Shown piece after piece: positions 38,596 through 45,385 of a stretch of DNA of 45,385 bases (position 1 is the first letter of the stretch; each line of letters starts with the position of its first letter). The position numbers were made by a program, and so were the translations under genes. The notes beneath the pieces were generated by a model that worked only from the letters and a program-made list of their open reading frames with translations, was not told where the DNA came from and searched no databases. Origin of the DNA: an archaeon (GTDB taxonomy: Archaea > Nanobdellota > Nanobdellia > Pacearchaeales > GW2011-AR1); NCBI GenBank assembly GCA_027343665.1, contig DAHWKL010000002.1:1-45385 (forward strand), in the 5' to 3' direction.

Positions 38596-39366
38596 ATGAA
38601 GGTGATTTCATTGAATATTTGGGCAGGTAGGGAATTTGACCCTCTTATGGAATTCATCTCCGTACATTCAAAGAATACGGACATTTTTTGTTTTCAGGAA
38701 GTCTTCAACACAACAACTAAAAGGAAAAGAATAGGTGGATTCTACAGAGCAAATGTCTTCGAGGAAATGCAAAAAATCCTTTCAGAACATAATGGATATT
38801 TTGCCGCAATACAAGATCATTGCGGGTTTAAAGGTCCGACAAATTTTGATGTTACATGGGGAATCGCAATGTTCATAAGAAAATCTGTAAAAGTGAAAAA
38901 GATTGGAGATTTCTTTATATTTGGAAAGAGGAACGGAGCAAAAAAAGATCCAACAACTTTGCCCCGAAATCTGCAGTATACCAGGATATTTCACAACGGA
39001 AAAGATTATACAATTGGGCATTTTCATGGATTATTCAACGGAAATGATAAGCTTGACCATCCTTCGAGGATAGAACAGTCGAGAAAGGCTAAAAAATTCC
39101 TGAAAAAAGAGAGAGATAAGATCATCCTTATGGGGGATTTCAACCTCTGGCCCGAAACCAAAAGCATCAAAATATTAGAAAAAGGCATGATCAACCTCAT
39201 AAAGATGAATAAGATAAAAACCACAAGGAACGCACTTTACAAGTATCACAAGATAGACAAATTCGCGGATTACACTATTGTTTCAAAAAACGTCAAGGTA
39301 AAAAGCTTTAAAGTTCCAAGATTAAAAGTTTCAGACCACCTGCCAATGATTCTGGAGTTTGAATGA
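38596..39366 (+). CDS. Endonuclease/exonuclease/phosphatase (EEP) family enzyme
   Basis: The EEP catalytic set is visible: SLNIWAG (metal Asn), FQEV (metal Glu), GHFHG, MGDFNLWPE (Asp and Asn), KFADYTIVS and SDHLPMILEFE (final Asp-His pair). Members cut phosphodiesters of DNA, lipids or nucleotides, so the substrate is open. It is 256 residues, and converges on L15e with a 2-nt gap. Confidence 0.85.
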   Translation: MKVISLNIWAGREFDPLMEFISVHSKNTDIFCFQEVFNTTTKRKRIGGFYRANVFEEMQKILSEHNGYFAAIQDHCGFKGPTNFDVTWGIAMFIRKSVKVKKIGDFFIFGKRNGAKKDPTTLPRNLQYTRIFHNGKDYTIGHFHGLFNGNDKLDHPSRIEQSRKAKKFLKKERDKIILMGDFNLWPETKSIKILEKGMINLIKMNKIKTTRNALYKYHKIDKFADYTIVSKNVKVKSFKVPRLKVSDHLPMILEFE

Positions 39367-39368
39367 GA

Positions 39369-39941
39369 TTATTTTCCTCTTCCCATTCCTGCGTTTACTG
39401 AAGGCCTTACTTTGGACATGGGACTCTTGTTTCTTAAACCCCTTGAACTCTTTCCTGCCGAAGTGAGACCCCTCTCAGGTCTGCCTTTATTCTCTGACTT
39501 CGCAATCCATTGAAGGTTTTTATCATTCTTTATTTCAGGTCTTGACGGATCAACGCAGATTACTTCATAAAAATAGTTCATTCCATCTTTTCCAAGATTA
39601 TAAGAATTCAAAACCTCAAGGTTAGGGAATTTCTTTGAAACTCTTTGTTCCGCAATCCACCTGTAGCTCATCTTAAGGTTTTTATTTATGTGCATCCTCT
39701 TTGATCTTCTTCCTTTTGATGGTCTCGATCTTTTATGCCCTCCTCTTCTGACACGGATTCTTATCACAACAAAGCCCTTTTTATCTTTGTATCCGAGATT
39801 TCTCGCACGGTCAAGCCTGAGGGGTTTGTCCACCTTTGTAAAAACATTTTCTTTCCTCCATTCGGTCATCCTGTCACGAAGCATCTTTGCATCAGGTTTT
39901 TTCCATGCTTCTTTAATGTAATGATACATTCCTTTTGCCAT
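39369..39941 (-). CDS. rpl15e: Ribosomal protein L15e
   Basis: Signatures are MYHYIKEAWKKP, RNLGYKDKKGFVVIRIRVRRGG, KRSRPSKGRRSKRM and MSYRWIAEQRVSKKFPNLEVL. It is 190 residues, the normal archaeal length. The C-terminal basic tail ends NAGMGRGK. It is not clustered with other ribosomal genes here, as is common in this lineage. Confidence 0.95.
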   Translation of the reverse strand: MAKGMYHYIKEAWKKPDAKMLRDRMTEWRKENVFTKVDKPLRLDRARNLGYKDKKGFVVIRIRVRRGGHKRSRPSKGRRSKRMHINKNLKMSYRWIAEQRVSKKFPNLEVLNSYNLGKDGMNYFYEVICVDPSRPEIKNDKNLQWIAKSENKGRPERGLTSAGKSSRGLRNKSPMSKVRPSVNAGMGRGK

Positions 39942-40031
39942 GAAGGTTAAAGAAATATTTCATTTAAAAAGCTTTGGAATATGCTGCACCAAGATATAAA
40001 TAATTATAAACAATCGGTTTATTCAAACACC

Positions 40032-40561
40032 ATGACCTCTGATTTTCATTTCATCCCATTTGAGGACAGAAAAACCCTCGACAAACTAATAAATTTTCTG
40101 AGACCACAAGGGCTTAATTATCAAAATTGGGAAACCTGGGTTGAGAAAGCATTCTATGAAATTTTAACAGGATGTAAACAGGGCATGATTGCTGAAAGCA
40201 ATGGCATTGTGATAGGGAACGCTATTTCACAGCCCCATAAAGAACTTGGATGGATTTATGAAGGGAAAAATCTCAGAATTCTCGGAAGTTTCAGAGATTC
40301 GGGCTGCGCAACCTTCTTGGAAAAACAGGTTGAAAAAAGAGCAAGGGAGCACGGAGCAAAAGCTGTGATTTGGGATTACAGGTCGGATAAAAAGGGGTTT
40401 GGAATTTCTTAATAAGACGTGGTTATGAACCCATCCTGGAAAATTGGCCTCTTTATGATAATAATCATCCCGACACCATAATGGTAAAAAACCTGAACAA
40501 AAGACCTAATTCAGGAATCATACAACCTCTGAGCGAATTCTTTCTCGGAAGCACAGTATAG
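40032..40561 (+). pseudogene. GNAT-type acetyltransferase gene broken by a frameshift
   Basis: The start ATG 40032 has TTATAAAC about 26 nt upstream. The first frame (MTSDFHFIPFEDR) stops at 40410-40412 after RSDKKGFGIS. A second frame continues without a stop from about 40395 to TAG 40559-40561 with NFLIRRGYEPILENWPLYD and HPDTIMVKNLNKR, a typical GNAT end. The shift occurs near 40388-40400 in the AAAAAGGGG tract and is repaired by adding one base, consistent with a 1-nt loss. It may be a true pseudogene, a frame-shifted gene or a sequencing error. The N-terminal part carries EKQVEKRAREHGAKA, a GNAT coenzyme-A loop-helix region. Confidence 0.7.
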
Positions 40562-40600
40562 TCACAAAACTTATAAACAACTTTTATTTCCCAAAGCCAT

Positions 40601-40675
40601 GAGGCTATAGCTCAGCCTGGCTAGAGCGCTGCTCTGATAAGGCAGAGGTCCACAGTTCAAATCTGTGTAGCCTCA
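40601..40675 (+). tRNA. tRNA-Ile(GAT)
   Basis: Acceptor GAGGCTA/TAGCCTC, D-stem GCTC/GAGC, anticodon stem CTGCT/GGCAG (one wobble), loop CTGATAA (GAT), T-stem CACAG/CTGTG, discriminator A. It is 75 nt with no CCA. TATA-like ACTTATAAAC lies about 25-30 nt upstream. Its 3' end is 1 nt from the convergent 130-residue gene's stop. Confidence 0.95.
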
Positions 40676-40676
40676 T

Positions 40677-41069
40677 TTATTTTATTAAATTTTGGAGGCT
40701 GCTCAGAAAAGCAGGCAAAGAATATTGTGTTAAATCTGCTAAGGTCCTCTTTGATTCATTGTATTTCTCTCCGCAAGAGACTACTTCATCAACAAGTTGA
40801 TTGGGAATCTCAGCCCATCTGGCAAGAATCAAACTCTTATCATTCATTCTCTCAAAATATTCATCAAGCAGATGCTTGTCATCTAAATAAGAGAATTTCC
40901 CTGATAGAAAAAAATTTCCTTTCCTCTTTTTGAATTCCCCAAGAATGAATCTATCCGGAACATAAAGTTTGTATTCAGGACTATAACCGAAACCGGTCAT
41001 TATCGTATAGCTTATCCTTTCCATAATACTGCTTTGGGGGGTTAAAAAAAATCCTTTTTGAGTGTTCAT
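40677..41069 (-). CDS. Unknown 130-residue protein
   Basis: The protein begins MNTQKGFFLTPQSSIMERIS and is mixed alpha/beta without a recognised motif. Central segment FILGEFKKRKGNFFLSGKFS is basic and strand-rich, followed by helices. TATA-like TTATAAACTCC lies about 26 nt upstream of ATG 41069. Conserved role unknown. Confidence 0.5.
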   Translation of the reverse strand: MNTQKGFFLTPQSSIMERISYTIMTGFGYSPEYKLYVPDRFILGEFKKRKGNFFLSGKFSYLDDKHLLDEYFERMNDKSLILARWAEIPNQLVDEVVSCGEKYNESKRTLADLTQYSLPAFLSSLQNLIK

Positions 41070-41120
41070 TTAAGCCTTAACAGGACGGAGTTTATAAGAA
41101 TTTATGAACTAAAAAATAAA

Positions 41121-41762
41121 TTAATTCTCCAACGCATCCATCTCAAGAGTGAGAATTCCCTTTAGCAAAGAATACTTTTTCAGAGGAAGATTTATGGGAA
41201 TCCTTTTTAAGTAGCCTTCTTTTTCTCCGACCGCTTTTATCTCAAGGCTGTTTTCGAGTTTTATGATAGATATATCTTTTATTGATTTCACTCCGGGTAT
41301 TTCAACTTCATATTCAATCTTATCATCTACTCTCTTGAGTTTAGATTTGGGTTCTTTCTTCTTGAGTTTCTTCCATCTCTCAAGATTTTCATCCGAGAAA
41401 TCTATCGGCAGAAATTTCACATTTGAATCTTTTTTCGGCTGTTTCTCAGGCGAAGGAGTGACCTCTTTCCCGTTTATTATAAGTCTCATATTTCCGAACG
41501 GGAGTTTTTGCGGATTCTGCGCGTTTTGGAAATCTTTTGTCATCTCCTTCTCAAGCATCTTGAAAGTTCCAGCAATCATCTTATTTATTATTTTATCGCC
41601 AAAACTTTCAAAAAGACCGGGTTTCTCTGCAGGAGACATGTCGTTTTTACCCAAAAGGCCCCATTTATTGGAGTTGCTTCCAAGCTGAGTCCCGCAATTA
41701 GGACAGAAGTTATGCCCACTTTTCACGTTCTCCCCGCAGACTCGACATTTTATTTTTGCCAT
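41121..41762 (-). CDS. Zinc-ribbon protein with C-terminal Hsp20/CS-like domain
   Basis: An N-terminal zinc ribbon has C6-x2-C9 and C20-x2-C23 (KCRVCGE, FCPNCGTQ). After a helical middle (residues 40-90) and a Lys/Pro-rich linker, residues 145-213 form a strand-rich Hsp20/CS-like domain (DDKIEYEVEIPGVKSIKDIS, then LENSLEIKAVGEKEGYLKRI). CS and Hsp20 domains bind unfolded or partner proteins. The fusion to a zinc ribbon is unusual. The domain call rests on the DxxxYxVEIPGV pattern. Confidence 0.65.
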   Translation of the reverse strand: MAKIKCRVCGENVKSGHNFCPNCGTQLGSNSNKWGLLGKNDMSPAEKPGLFESFGDKIINKMIAGTFKMLEKEMTKDFQNAQNPQKLPFGNMRLIINGKEVTPSPEKQPKKDSNVKFLPIDFSDENLERWKKLKKKEPKSKLKRVDDKIEYEVEIPGVKSIKDISIIKLENSLEIKAVGEKEGYLKRIPINLPLKKYSLLKGILTLEMDALEN

Positions 41763-41883
41763 TTTTATTTTCCCCAGAATATTTGATTTACTAAGAAGTC
41801 TTCTTTTAAATATTTTTGGGATGTTAAATCCCGAAGATAAAACGTCCCGTTAATTATTTATACATGAAGAAGCAATCAAATAG

Positions 41884-42285
41884 ATGGTGAAGGACCTCGA
41901 AAAACTTACGAAAAAAGGAAAGATTATGCCTGAAGGAAGACACATGCTCTATAATTGGGAAACCTCGCCAAATGACCCGGAAATGGTAAGATTGCACATT
42001 GTTATAGTAGATGATAAGGATCGTGATGAAAAACTAAAAAGAATGGTGGATCTTTTCAGCAATGCGACAATAATAAAATATCCTTTTGAAATAATCAGGA
42101 AAATAGAAGGGAAAGTCCACGGAACAAAGTATCGATATCTCTTTGTAAGTTATGACACTCTTTACAACCCCAATCTGATAAACTTTTCAAAAGTTTCAAA
42201 AAATCCGATAAAAGATTCATCCTTAAAAGAGAAAAAGAAAGGAAAAATTGAAGATTACATTGAAAGAATCTATTCTCAAGATTAA
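41884..42285 (+). CDS. Unknown 133-residue protein
   Basis: The protein starts MVKDLEKLTKKGKIMPEGRH and continues with LHIVIVDDKDRDEKLKRMVD and KYRYLFVSYDTLYNPNLINFS. It has an alpha/beta character and a basic tail, with no recognised family. TATTTATAC lies about 26-30 nt upstream. MetRS starts 35 nt after its stop, possibly on the same transcript. Confidence 0.55.
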   Translation: MVKDLEKLTKKGKIMPEGRHMLYNWETSPNDPEMVRLHIVIVDDKDRDEKLKRMVDLFSNATIIKYPFEIIRKIEGKVHGTKYRYLFVSYDTLYNPNLINFSKVSKNPIKDSSLKEKKKGKIEDYIERIYSQD

Positions 42286-42319
42286 AAACTTTTAAATAAA
42301 TGCAAATTAGAAATTATAC

Positions 42320-44149
42320 ATGGAAAAAAAGTTTTACGTTACAACACCTATCTATTATCCGAACGATGTCCCGCACATAGGACATGCATACACCACAATT
42401 GTAGCAGATGCTCTCGCACGATGGAATAGGCTAAAAGGAAATAAGGTCTATTTCCTCACGGGAACAGATGATCACGGGAAAAAAATCGCCGAAGCCGCGG
42501 AAAAAGTCGGAAAATCACCAAAAGAGTTTGTTGACAATTTAGTTCCGAAGTTCAAAGAAGCATGGAAAAAATTGAACATTGAATATGACCGATTCATAAG
42601 AACTACCGATAAGGATCATGAAAAGCTTGTGAAAGAGATGCTTCAGAAAGCATATGATCGGGGGGACATTTATCTGGGAGAGTATGAAGGCCTTTATTGC
42701 ATTGGGTGCGAAGCTTATTACACAGAGAAGGATTTGGTTGATGGTTGTTGCCCGATCCATAAAAGACCTGTTGAAAATGTGAAAGAAGAAAGTTATTTTT
42801 TCAGGCTTAGTAAGTATCAGAAAAGATTGCTTGATCTTTACAAAAAAAATCCCAAGTTTATCTCTCCGAAAAATAGGAAACAAGAAGTGATAAATAGGGT
42901 CAAAGAAGGATTAAAAGACCTGTCAATTTCCCGGACTTCTTTTGATTGGGGAATACAACTTCCATTTAACAAGAAGCATGTCTGTTATGTTTGGTTCGAC
43001 GCGCTGTTTAATTATCTCTCAGGTGCGGGGAAGAACAGGGAATTTTGGCCTGCAGATATCCATCTTATAGGGAAAGATATAACCTGGTTCCACACAGTCT
43101 ACTGGCCTGCTTTTCTTATGAGTGTTGGAGAAGACCTCCCAAAACAGGTTTTTGCTCACGGATGGTGGACATTTGACAAGGAAAAAATCTCCAAATCCCG
43201 CGGAAAAGTCATAAACATTGATGAACTAATCGGAATAACAGGTAACAAGGATTCTGTCAGATATTTCCTCTTAAGAGCTACCCCTTTTGGAGATGATGGA
43301 GATTTTTCAAACGATGCCATGATCATACGCCACAACAATGAACTTGCAAATAAACTCGGAAATCTTGTTTCAAGGGTTTCGGGACTTATCGAAAAGATAG
43401 GAATTGACAAAGAAAAAAACAAAAAAATGAGCAGATTAATTGATGAAAAATCATTCAATGAGATAGATATTTTGATGAAAAATTTTGAAGTTGATAAATC
43501 CCTGAATAAGATATTTTCCCTTATTGATAAATGCAATGAATATGTCCAAAAGAGAAGGATTTGGGAGACCAAGAACAAAACGGAACTTTATGCGGTGGGT
43601 GATGCAATAAAGAAAATCTCAATATTGCTCTGGCCATTTATTCCTGAAACATCCGAGAAAATTGCAAGGATTTTCGGCGATTGGGAATTTTCGGGAAAAG
43701 AATTTGAAATCCCACTGGACACTGAGGCAAAGATAAGAAAATCTGAACCTCTATTTGTGAAAGTAGAAGAAGAAAAAATTAATAAAGAAGAAAAAATTAT
43801 TGGAGTGATGGATTCAAAAGAAGTAGGATTTGATGAGTGGTCGAAGCTGGATATCAGGGTGGCTAAAGTTGAAAAAATCGAGGACATTCCAGGAGCAGAC
43901 AAATTGTACAAGTTATCTCTTGATGTTGGAGAGCTTGGCAAAAGAACAATATGTGCCGGATTGAAACCATTTTATCCAAAAGATAAGATTCTCGGGAGAA
44001 AGATCATATATTTTTCGAATCTCAAACCGCGAATGATGAAGGGAATTGAGTCTCAGGGAATGCTCCTCGCAGCTACAAGTGATAATCACAGCAAGGTGTC
44101 CATATTAATGCCATCCGAAGATATTGAAGTCGGGAGCAGAATCAGCTGA
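42320..44149 (+). CDS. metG: Methionyl-tRNA synthetase with C-terminal Trbp111 domain
   Basis: Class I signatures are PHIGHAYTTIVADA (HIGH) near residue 19 and KEKISKSRGKV (KMSKS) near 293. A CIGCEAYY/CCPIH zinc pair lies near 127-145. The core ends near 490, and residues 500-609 form a Trbp111/EMAP tRNA-binding domain (FDEWSKLDIRVAKVEKIEDI, GLKPFYPKDKILGRKIIYF). Fusion of this tRNA-binding module is seen in many bacterial and some archaeal MetRS. It charges tRNA-Met. Confidence 0.93.
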   Translation: MEKKFYVTTPIYYPNDVPHIGHAYTTIVADALARWNRLKGNKVYFLTGTDDHGKKIAEAAEKVGKSPKEFVDNLVPKFKEAWKKLNIEYDRFIRTTDKDHEKLVKEMLQKAYDRGDIYLGEYEGLYCIGCEAYYTEKDLVDGCCPIHKRPVENVKEESYFFRLSKYQKRLLDLYKKNPKFISPKNRKQEVINRVKEGLKDLSISRTSFDWGIQLPFNKKHVCYVWFDALFNYLSGAGKNREFWPADIHLIGKDITWFHTVYWPAFLMSVGEDLPKQVFAHGWWTFDKEKISKSRGKVINIDELIGITGNKDSVRYFLLRATPFGDDGDFSNDAMIIRHNNELANKLGNLVSRVSGLIEKIGIDKEKNKKMSRLIDEKSFNEIDILMKNFEVDKSLNKIFSLIDKCNEYVQKRRIWETKNKTELYAVGDAIKKISILLWPFIPETSEKIARIFGDWEFSGKEFEIPLDTEAKIRKSEPLFVKVEEEKINKEEKIIGVMDSKEVGFDEWSKLDIRVAKVEKIEDIPGADKLYKLSLDVGELGKRTICAGLKPFYPKDKILGRKIIYFSNLKPRMMKGIESQGMLLAATSDNHSKVSILMPSEDIEVGSRIS

Positions 44150-44229
44150 TTGGAGATATATTTTCAAGGGTATATAATACAAAATATATATTGGGATGTA
44201 CACCTAATTATAAATTAATTATATTTTTG

Positions 44230-44541
44230 ATGAAGATGAAAGACGCTTTCTTAAAAGTTAGTTATTTTCCAGGGATGTTTAGTGATGAATATGAGATTGA
44301 TTTTCATGGAGCTGAAAAGGAAAATAATTATGGTATTTGGATAATGAAAGAGATGTTAACCCCAGTCAGTGGAACGGCCGGACTGGCAAAAGTGCTGATT
44401 GCATCTGAAAGGGAAAAAGACTCCAGTATATTGATAAGAGGAGCAGGTGAAAGCAGCGGAGAATTTTTTTCAGTCCCAAATGAAGTCTTATTCCAAAGTA
44501 TAGAATCCGGCAAAAAGTATATTTCAGAACATAATCAATAG
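44230..44541 (+). CDS. Unknown 103-residue protein
   Basis: The start is ATG 44230 or 44236; TATA-like AATTATAAATT is 20-26 nt before them. The longer frame from 44191 lacks a promoter. Content includes VSYFPGMFSDEYEIDFHGAE and SGTAGLAKVLIASEREKDSS, suggestive of an alternating strand protein. No family recognised. Confidence 0.45.
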   Translation: MKMKDAFLKVSYFPGMFSDEYEIDFHGAEKENNYGIWIMKEMLTPVSGTAGLAKVLIASEREKDSSILIRGAGESSGEFFSVPNEVLFQSIESGKKYISEHNQ

Positions 44542-44579
44542 AAAATATATATCAAAAAAGATAAATCAAAGAATGAATT

Positions 44580-45353
44580 TTATTTTCCGCCGATAAGATT
44601 CCTTATTTTATCCATTAAGGTCTCCCGATCTTTATCCGAATTGTAATCTATGTCCATAAGTCTTGCTGCAATCTCTTTATATGCTCTTGCCGGCTTTGAC
44701 TTGGGATAAAGATGAACAAGAGGATTTTTCCTCCTAAGTGAATCCTGGAAAAGATCATCTTCCGGAATCATGCCAAGCACCGGAACTTCAAGCATATCTT
44801 TAACAGTTTCAGGAGGCAACTCATATTTGTTCTTCTTAACACGCGTCATTATAACCCCAGTTATGGGCTTTTTAAGTCCCTGGGCCACTTTTATTGTCTT
44901 GAGAGCATCCGTTATCGCAGGCATCTCTGGATTAGAAACAAGGACTACTTCATCAGCAATCTCCATTGCACTCATCGCTTCTTTCCCAAGTCCTGCAGAA
45001 CAGTCAAGGATCACATATTCAGCAAGATTTTTGAAATCATTTTTGAATTCCTTGAGTTTTTCAAATTTAAGTTTTTTTAGTTCCTTAACCGAAAGTGAAG
45101 ATGGAATTATCTTTATTCCTGACTCATGAGAATATACTGCTTCTTCAGGCTGTGCTTTCCCCTGGAGGACATGATTAAGATTTATAGGAACTTCCGGAGA
45201 ATTAAGATGTATTCCGACATTCGGCGTGGACATATTCGCGTCTATAATAAGGACATCTTTTCCGAAATGTTTCATAGCGGTTCCAAGATTTATCGCTGTG
45301 GTCGTTTTACCGACACCACCTTTCCCAGACGCGATCACTATCATTCTTTTCAT
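44580..45353 (-). CDS. MinD/ParA-family ATPase, copy 2
   Basis: The Walker A-like GKGGVGKTTTAINLG starts near residue 10 with DANMSTPNVGIHLN and YVILDCSAGLGKEA, plus VPVLGMIPEDD in the effector region. The overall pattern matches archaeal MinD and copy 1 at 34938. It ends in a helix DKIRNLIGGK that may contact a membrane. ATG 45353 overlaps the upstream stop (ATGA). Role in division or positioning is inferred from the family. Confidence 0.85.
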   Translation of the reverse strand: MKRMIVIASGKGGVGKTTTAINLGTAMKHFGKDVLIIDANMSTPNVGIHLNSPEVPINLNHVLQGKAQPEEAVYSHESGIKIIPSSLSVKELKKLKFEKLKEFKNDFKNLAEYVILDCSAGLGKEAMSAMEIADEVVLVSNPEMPAITDALKTIKVAQGLKKPITGVIMTRVKKNKYELPPETVKDMLEVPVLGMIPEDDLFQDSLRRKNPLVHLYPKSKPARAYKEIAARLMDIDYNSDKDRETLMDKIRNLIGGK

Positions 45354-45385
45354 TTTTCCCCAAGCAGTTTCTTTGTCATGTCAAC
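45350..45385 (-). CDS. C-terminal end of an upstream gene cut by the window edge
   Basis: An open frame from the right edge gives VDMTKKLLGEK then TGA (45352-45350). The TGA overlaps the MinD ATG as ATGA, a typical coupled junction. Too short to identify. Confidence 0.35.
   Translation of the reverse strand, partial: VDMTKKLLGEK

Noticed and set aside
40388-40400. Programmed -1 ribosomal frameshift in the GNAT gene
   Set aside because: The site AAAAAGGGGTTT is not a standard X XXY YYZ slippery heptamer and no downstream pseudoknot was evident, so a mutation or read error is simpler.

Overview
The window looks like part of a small, AT-rich, gene-dense archaeal genome, most likely from a DPANN-type lineage. 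That placement is inferred from gene content. Archaeal markers include ribosomal proteins S8e and L15e, an LSm protein, a Bud32 kinase, an archaeal class I CCA-adding enzyme, Elp3, archaeal-type GlyRS, and a ThrRS carrying the archaeal D-aminoacyl-tRNA-deacylase-like N-terminal editing domain. Further support comes from tRNA genes without encoded CCA, a tRNA-Glu intron with a canonical bulge-helix-bulge, and TATA-like boxes about 26 nt before many start codons (leaderless transcripts). Genes are short, tightly packed and often convergently overlapping. Many encode tiny zinc-finger, membrane or DPANN-like unknown proteins. No CRISPR array, IS element, rRNA or integrase was seen.

Layout. 1-2.5 kb: surface and membrane proteins (a partial secreted protein, a 3-TM protein, a YdjM-like membrane hydrolase, a membrane-anchored metzincin) and an odd GC-rich repeat. 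2.5-5.3 kb: nucleotide genes (P-loop kinase, nucleoside phosphorylase, NAD kinase) plus a Cas4-like nuclease. 5.4-9.8 kb: ABC exporter, DsrE-like protein, intron-containing tRNA-Glu, diadenylate cyclase, dUTPase. 9.9-12.4 kb: tRNA-Gln, YawG-type GTPase and a tandem pair of divergent proteasome-beta-like N-terminal-threonine proteins, which I rate the most unusual content. 12.4-20.3 kb: Elp3, DUF488, pyrophosphatase, a Trm9-like methyltransferase, unknowns, GlyRS and ThrRS. 20.4-23.6 kb: a secreted lysozyme-like (SLT) protein and an 844-residue surface protein with a PKD domain.

23.6-27.6 kb: an Era-like GTPase/DUF2073/Zn-ribbon cassette (the ArvABC/OapABC trio linked to extracellular vesicles in haloarchaea), CCA enzyme, VKOR and Bud32. 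27.6-30.2 kb: a redox operon in which a winged-helix regulator precedes a small membrane protein, CcdA and a DipZ-like thioredoxin, with a compact bidirectional promoter and a palindrome. 30.2-34.9 kb: an ABC-2 exporter with a large extracellular coiled coil, a zinc-finger gene starting 1 nt after a tRNA-Gln, unknowns and a NUDIX hydrolase. 34.9-45.4 kb: two MinD/ParA ATPases, tRNA-Arg, -Ser and -Ile, RNase Z, LSm, S8e, L15e, an EEP-family enzyme, a frameshifted acetyltransferase, a Zn-ribbon/Hsp20-like protein and MetRS fused to a Trbp111 domain.

Functional themes are tRNA maturation and charging (six tRNAs, CCA enzyme, RNase Z, Elp3, a Trm9-like enzyme, Bud32, three synthetases), nucleotide hygiene (dUTPase, NUDIX, pyrophosphatase, phosphorylase), extracytoplasmic disulfide chemistry (VKOR, CcdA, DipZ-like) and cell-surface activities (SLT lysozyme, metzincin, PKD protein, exporters, vesicle cassette).
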